Below, one piece after another: positions 59,399 to 64,000 of a DNA stretch of 64,000 bases. Where the stretch lies: contig JAXGGA010005243.1 of the NCBI GenBank assembly GCA_038373865.1, positions 1 to 64,000 of the forward strand, read 5' to 3'. The notes beneath the pieces are model-generated. The model was not told where the DNA came from and ran no database searches. It was given only the letters and a program-made list of their open reading frames with translations. The stretch's first letter is position 1, and each line of letters starts with the position of its first letter. The translations under genes and the position numbers were made by a program. This DNA comes from Uloborus plumipes. Taxonomy: Eukaryota > Arthropoda > Arachnida > Araneae > Uloboridae.

Positions 59399-62300
59399 AT
59401 TTAGGTTATTTTCAGTTTGACTCTTAAGGTCATTGCGGGAAAATTTATTTTCATTAATTTCCACTTCTTTGGAGAAAAAGTTTCAAACAAGTTCAGCATT
59501 AAAGCACTTTATTTTTAACAAAGCGAATATTGTAAAACTCTTCGAAAATATACAGCTGCTTCTTCAAATTCAATGACTCATTACTCTTTTTTTTTAATCA
59601 TAAAATATTCGTCATAATGTACTTAGAGTTGGACAGGATAAATTTCACAATCGGGGAAGCGTGGGGCGCAGTAGGATAGCGGGGCCATTGAAATTTTATT
59701 CTAGTATTTAAAATACTAGATTTAAAAATGCTATATTTTAGTTAACCTACCTTGAAGACTGCAACATTTCGTCTTGTAGGGAAAAGATAGCAGTTTTTTT
59801 CTGCTATAGTTTTCTAAATGTTTGCTAAGCTCTAAATTTTCGGTTTTTAATACGAAGATTATTTAATACGATTAATGCATTAATTTGAGGTAGGGACATA
59901 AATGAATGAATGAATGCATGCATGCATGCATGTGATGTTCTTTATTTCATTAATTTTGTTTGCGCAACTTTTGACTCTTGATTAAAAAATTCTTTGGGTT
60001 ACGTGGCACATGTTGACGGGGCACAGTGGATCAGTGTCTTATTGTACCTCTACCATTACCCATAAAAAAGTAAGCAGTTTAGAACTATGCTAAGTAAATA
60101 GATTTTAGAAGATAAATATGTAAAAGAATGGACGTTGATTTAAGCGAAGTTTTTAAACTATTTTGAATGGCACTTATGTATATCTAAATGGCACATTTAG
60201 TACCCAATCATTTAAAAATACATTATTGCTGAAATATTTATGAATTGCAATTAATTTGAATACATCAGTTTGCTTTCAAGCATGTAATAACACTGAAATT
60301 GCCAAAATAAATGGCTTGTGGCAGTTTAAGAACTGAAGAGTGAAATATAATTTCTTGAACATTTGATTCCCTAGGTTAGAAAAGAGTTTTGTTTCACATT
60401 TTCCTTGTTCTCATCTTTCATGATGTTTACAATTTATTTTCAAAGCAACAAACGTTTGTCAGATTTTTAAACTGACACACATGTGCTTGATCGTAAAGTT
60501 TTTTAAGTTTTGTCATTTAAATATTGGTTTTGTTTAGTGCTGAGTAATGTTGTCATAATACAGCTGATTTTTAGCCTTTTTCAATTTTCTTCTGTATATT
60601 GTCCTGTGGCCCCACATACGCTACATTAAAACAAAGCATTGAGAGCCTTTCTGAAATTCATTTTTTAAAAGGAACATAATGAGGAAAATTATGAAAAGTG
60701 ATAGCTAAAGAGTTCGGTAATGTTCTAAAACTGAAATTTCTTTAGAATTGAAATTAAATTTTAAAGGAATGTAAATAGTTCTACTGTGCCCCACTAACCC
60801 CAATTTTCATTAAAGAAATTAAATGTTTACTGTTGATCTTCAAACAGTTAGGACCGGAGAAATTGATTTCATACAAAAGTAAGGATTGGGAAATATCCGG
60901 GAAAGCTATCGTGCTTAACTACCCCCCCCCCCCCCAAAAAAAAAACCTTCTCACAAACAATAGCCATTAGTATGATTTCATTGGTTTGGATTTAAATACA
61001 AGTTTAAGGCTGATTCATAGCGGTTTTCATTTAAAGGAAGAAAGTATAATCAGCTCAGCCGTCCATTGCTCACTCAACACACTAGCTCTGGTAATACTTT
61101 TTATACAGTAAATGTTATAATCTTAGCTTTTTGTAGGAAAAATTTCAGGTATTTTAATTTCGAACCCATTTTCCGAGATTATCTTAACATAATCTGAGCT
61201 ATTGGATTTTAGTTTTAATGTAATTTGCTTAAAGTTTAATCTGAATATTTCGCCAACAAGCTGTTTTCGAAAGAAGCTACGTGAATCATAATAGTGCCTC
61301 TCATGGGCACAGTGGGACAACTTGACCCTTTCGAAAATCTTTTTTAAGGAAAATATTGAGGAAAAAATGAAAGTAATGTCTGAGTTTTGTAATCATGTTT
61401 CGCAACTGAAGTTTTCTTAGAACTAAGATTAAGGAAATCATACCAAATGTAAATTACCCCACGGAGCCTCACTCTTCCTTAGATTTGATATTTTATCTCA
61501 CAAAAACTAGGGTATCCGAGCAATCTCGGAGACTTTTTCTAGATCAATTAGAATCGGAAACATTGTAAATTTTTGATGTAGTTTTGTAAAAATTAACTAG
61601 AAGCTAAAATATTTGCATAGCGAATTTTTCAAAAATATTGTAAAATTTTTAACTTATGAGACTAGAAGTATCACTACAATAACTTACTATTTCTTTGGGC
61701 ATATAACAATTTTGAGGATGTGTTTAAAAAATTTCAGGAATCTTTAAAATCCTATCTGTAAAATTTTCGGCAAATTTAAAACATGGATATTTTTATCCAT
61801 AAATAAAATATTGCTGTAATGATAAATATTTAGGTATTCAATAAATAACTGTATATAGCAGTCTGCGAAGTTCATAAAAATGGGATGAGAATATTTTGAT
61901 CGTAACTTTTGTAGGAGGAAGTTTGTCGTAAAAACTAATATCGAGAAAATGAGCTTTTAATATTTAAACTTCTAATGCTTCTACCATGCCTTTTGAAAAA
62001 ATTCAAAGACCAATATCACTACTTCTAACGATCGCAGATATAAAAATTGACCACATGTACCAAACTAGAGAAGTGACTAATCCATCTAAGTTTATTTGCA
62101 AAATTTGCAATTTTGTAAAAAATAGCCATTTTAACAAATTTAGGTACCTTAAAACACTTAAAATTTTACAAATGCTTGCTTTCGTGCGAAAGGTTGGAAA
62201 CATTACAATTAGTTTGAGTAACAAAGAGCACCCTTTTATGTAAAACTTTAATAAATAAAGTTTTATTCAATCTTTTAAAATTTACTTATGTAATTAAAAA

Positions 62301-63031
62301 AAGAAACAACTTTAACAATTAGAATCATTTTTTGCGTATAAATTTGAAGGAAATTTTGTTCTGTTTAAAATGTTAGTGAAGCTTCCATGCAAATCAGCAA
62401 GTCCTAGGAGTAACTGATTAGTTGTGTTAAGTTTTCATTTTTACTAACTTGTTACGTTTAATTTTAGCTTTCCTGTCTCTTCTCTTTTTCTCAACTGTTA
62501 GTTTCTCCTAGGTTTGAATTTGCCAGCTTTCAGAACATTTCCGATTTTTTCTCGCTCAAAATAGCAGAATGTGCGTGCATAAATTTGAATGTTCTCTTCC
62601 ATTCTTGCTTAGAAAATTTTTATTTAAAGAAATAATCACTTCTAGATGAGATGTGTGCGCAGTAGTAATGTTGCTCCTGACCAGGTTTTATTTTTCTGCA
62701 GAGTAGTGAATATCTCAGTTATTAATATTTTAAGCAGAAAAGTTAGATATAAAGTTACACAGAGCTAAAAGTAAAATAAAAATGTAAGAAAGCTATTTAT
62801 CGAAAAGTCATAGTTTAAATTTCAATAATTCTACTTCTCCTATGAGTCATACGTTGCTTATTTCTAGAACAGCTTGCTGGCGAAAAACCCAGTGTAAACT
62901 TTGAACAAATTGCGTTATAGATAAGATTAAATTTTTCATATACTGGGAAGATAGTGTGTCTCAGGAAAAAGAGTTAAAGATTAATTTAAAAAAGGAAAAT
63001 TTTCTGACAAAGTTAAAATTAAAATAATTAC
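59399..63031. other. Intergenic stretch with dispersed GGCACAGTGGGACA repeats
   Basis: Two further copies of the repeat family occur at about 60600-60800 (ending CTACTGTGCCCCACTAACCCC) and 61305-61475 (starting GGGCACAGTGGGACAACTTG). Related GGGG-CACAGTGG ends lie at 59655 and 60018. A GAAT/GCAT microsatellite lies at 59899-59931 and a C-run then A-run at 60922-60947. No gene recognised. Confidence 0.5.
59899..59931. repeat. (GAAT)n/(GCAT)n microsatellite
   Basis: ATGAATGAATGAATG passes into CATGCATGCATGCATG, a compound tetranucleotide repeat. Confidence 0.9.
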
Positions 63032-63210
63032 CGTGCAATAACTAGTGTTACGGAGAGCTGGCGCTATGAGCGTTCAGCTAAGTTCAGAGGTCACGGAGAG
63101 ATGGCGCCATGAGCGTTTCAGCTAAGTTGAGAGGTCATGCCGCCAGACAGGTCGACCGGCAATCCGAAAGGCTGGCACTTTGACTTGTTCGCCTCGGTGA
63201 AGTGACAATT
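63032..63210 (+). repeat. Left arm of 179-bp inverted duplication
   Basis: Reverse-complementary to 63697-63875 with one mismatch (178 of 179). It contains two tandem ~45-bp units (ACGGAGAG(C/A)TGGCGC...GCTAAGTT(C/G)AGAGGTC) and, at its inner end, coding sequence for LSLHRGEQVKV of the SH3 segment. Confidence 0.95.
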
Positions 63211-63355
63211 CGTCATCTCCCGATGCTTCATAATCATAAATTGCCGTCCAAAGCCTAGCTTTATCTCCAATGCCATGATTTTTTACAACATGATAATGCA
63301 TATTTTCCATGGAGAAACCAATAAAATCTGGTATTCGTTGTAAATAAGGAGATAT
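63193..63355 (-). pseudogene. Truncated SH3 segment like mixed-lineage kinases (MLK/slipper)
   Basis: On the minus strand the frame reads MENMHYHVVKNHGIGDKARL, then WTAIYDYEASGDDELSLHRG and EQVKV. This matches the first half of the SH3 domain of MAP3K9/10/11/21-type kinases (ALYDY-like motif plus the acidic RT-loop DDELSL). In the family the sequence continues with roughly LS-D and GWW; here it changes after QVKV and soon stops, because an inverted-duplication breakpoint cuts the domain. The open frame extends upstream of the ATG (PDFIGFS) without a clear acceptor. I found no kinase domain to the left, so this looks like an isolated or broken exon. Alternative: a true exon disrupted by an assembly error. 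Confidence 0.68.
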
Positions 63356-63696
63356 AGATGGTACTTAAGTAATTTTGAGATGCATAACTTGAACACCTTA
63401 AGCCTACACACAATTCAAAATACAATCGGGTTCATTCAGAATAGGGAAGTGAATTACTCCTTAAGGAGGCTTCGCATGAGGCATACTGTCCTTATGCTTG
63501 TATTCAGGCTATATCATACAAATCCCATTTAAGAAGCAAGCATCCCGGAATGGATGGTTTACTTTCTTGCACTTATTGCACATTTAAATCAGTGAGCAAA
63601 GAAAACTTCATATGTCTGTTCCTAAACGAGAAACAGAAAATGTTTTAAAGTCCTACCTCAACTTTACCCACAACTGAGCCGGAAGAAACCTTTGAC

Positions 63697-63875
63697 AATT
63701 GTCACTTCACCGAGGCGAACAAGTCAAAGTGCCGGCCTTTCGGATTGCCGGTCGACCTGTCTGGCGGCATGACCTCTCAACTTAGCTGAAACGCTCATGG
63801 CGCCATCTCTCCGTGACCTCTGAACTTAGCTGAACGCTCATAGCGCCAGCTCTCCGTAACACTAGTTATTGCACG
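63697..63875 (-). repeat. Right arm of 179-bp inverted duplication
   Basis: Inverted copy of 63032-63210 separated from it by a 486-bp spacer. It carries a second copy of the LSLHRGEQVKV codons on the plus strand, without the SH3 residues that precede them, so the duplicated block begins inside the exon. Confidence 0.95.
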
Positions 63876-64000
63876 ACGCAGGTGAAAATTACAAAATAAG
63901 CTTTTTATCACATGTGTAAAGTACTGGTCTAGCCAGGTCGAGGCCTCAAATTTCGAACGGAGGATTTTCTAAAATTCTGTCTTTCGGAAGTTGCGCCGTT
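63876..64000. other. Right edge, nothing recognised
   Basis: Unassigned sequence after the inverted arm. Confidence 0.4.

Noticed and set aside
39500..63030. Kinase exons belonging to the SH3 segment
   Set aside because: No HRDLK-, DFG- or glycine-loop-like frame was found on the minus strand to the left.

Overview
This is eukaryotic, AT-rich, intron-rich DNA from an arthropod, most likely a chelicerate. The basis is long introns with GTAAGT-type donors, many Tc1/mariner, pogo/Tigger and piggyBac remnants, a tRNA-derived SINE, frequent runs of C or G of nine or more, and a Cys-rich domain resembling those of arachnid secreted proteins. The chelicerate assignment is inference. No bacterial operons, CRISPR arrays, rRNA genes or intact tRNA genes were seen.

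The main gene is on the minus strand and covers about 1-39.5 kb. I assemble three exons whose splice phases agree. Exon 1 (39397-39454) encodes a hydrophobic signal peptide and ends at GTAAGT in phase 1. Exon 2 (3901-18461) is one uninterrupted 14,561-base coding exon starting in phase 1 and ending in phase 0. Exon 3 (1741-1845) starts and ends in phase 0 and encodes a small Cys-rich segment. Together they give 4,908 codons of a secreted, acidic, Ser/Thr/Asn/Glu-rich protein that is nearly cysteine-free until a Cys-rich C-terminal module. The 3' end lies outside the window. The giant exon grew by internal duplication at several scales, including nine ~64-residue units in an alternating A/B higher-order pattern. 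I do not recognise the protein. It is the best candidate here for something undescribed.

Intron 2 (1846-3900) holds a decayed Tc1-like transposon. Intron 1 (18462-39396) holds a TA-flanked MITE, a pogo/Tigger pseudogene split by a piggyBac-like MITE, a GGGGCAAAGTG-ended element, a 1.5-kb foldback element, a pseudogene of a HAFTGCDT-motif family, a ~376-bp tandem array and several strong hairpins.

From 39.5 to 63 kb I see no host gene. The interval holds a tRNA-derived SINE with a 10-bp target duplication, a GC-rich MITE with 13-bp flanking repeats, and a ~5.7-kb degenerate palindrome (51.9-57.6 kb) with a TTAA-flanked MITE in one arm and the empty site in the other. It also holds a piggyBac remnant with the transposase Cys-rich tail, and dispersed GGCACAGTGGGACA-type repeats.

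At 63.03-63.88 kb a truncated SH3 coding segment resembling mixed-lineage kinases (MLK/slipper) is caught in a nearly identical 179-bp inverted duplication whose breakpoint cuts the SH3 domain. It is probably a broken or captured exon.
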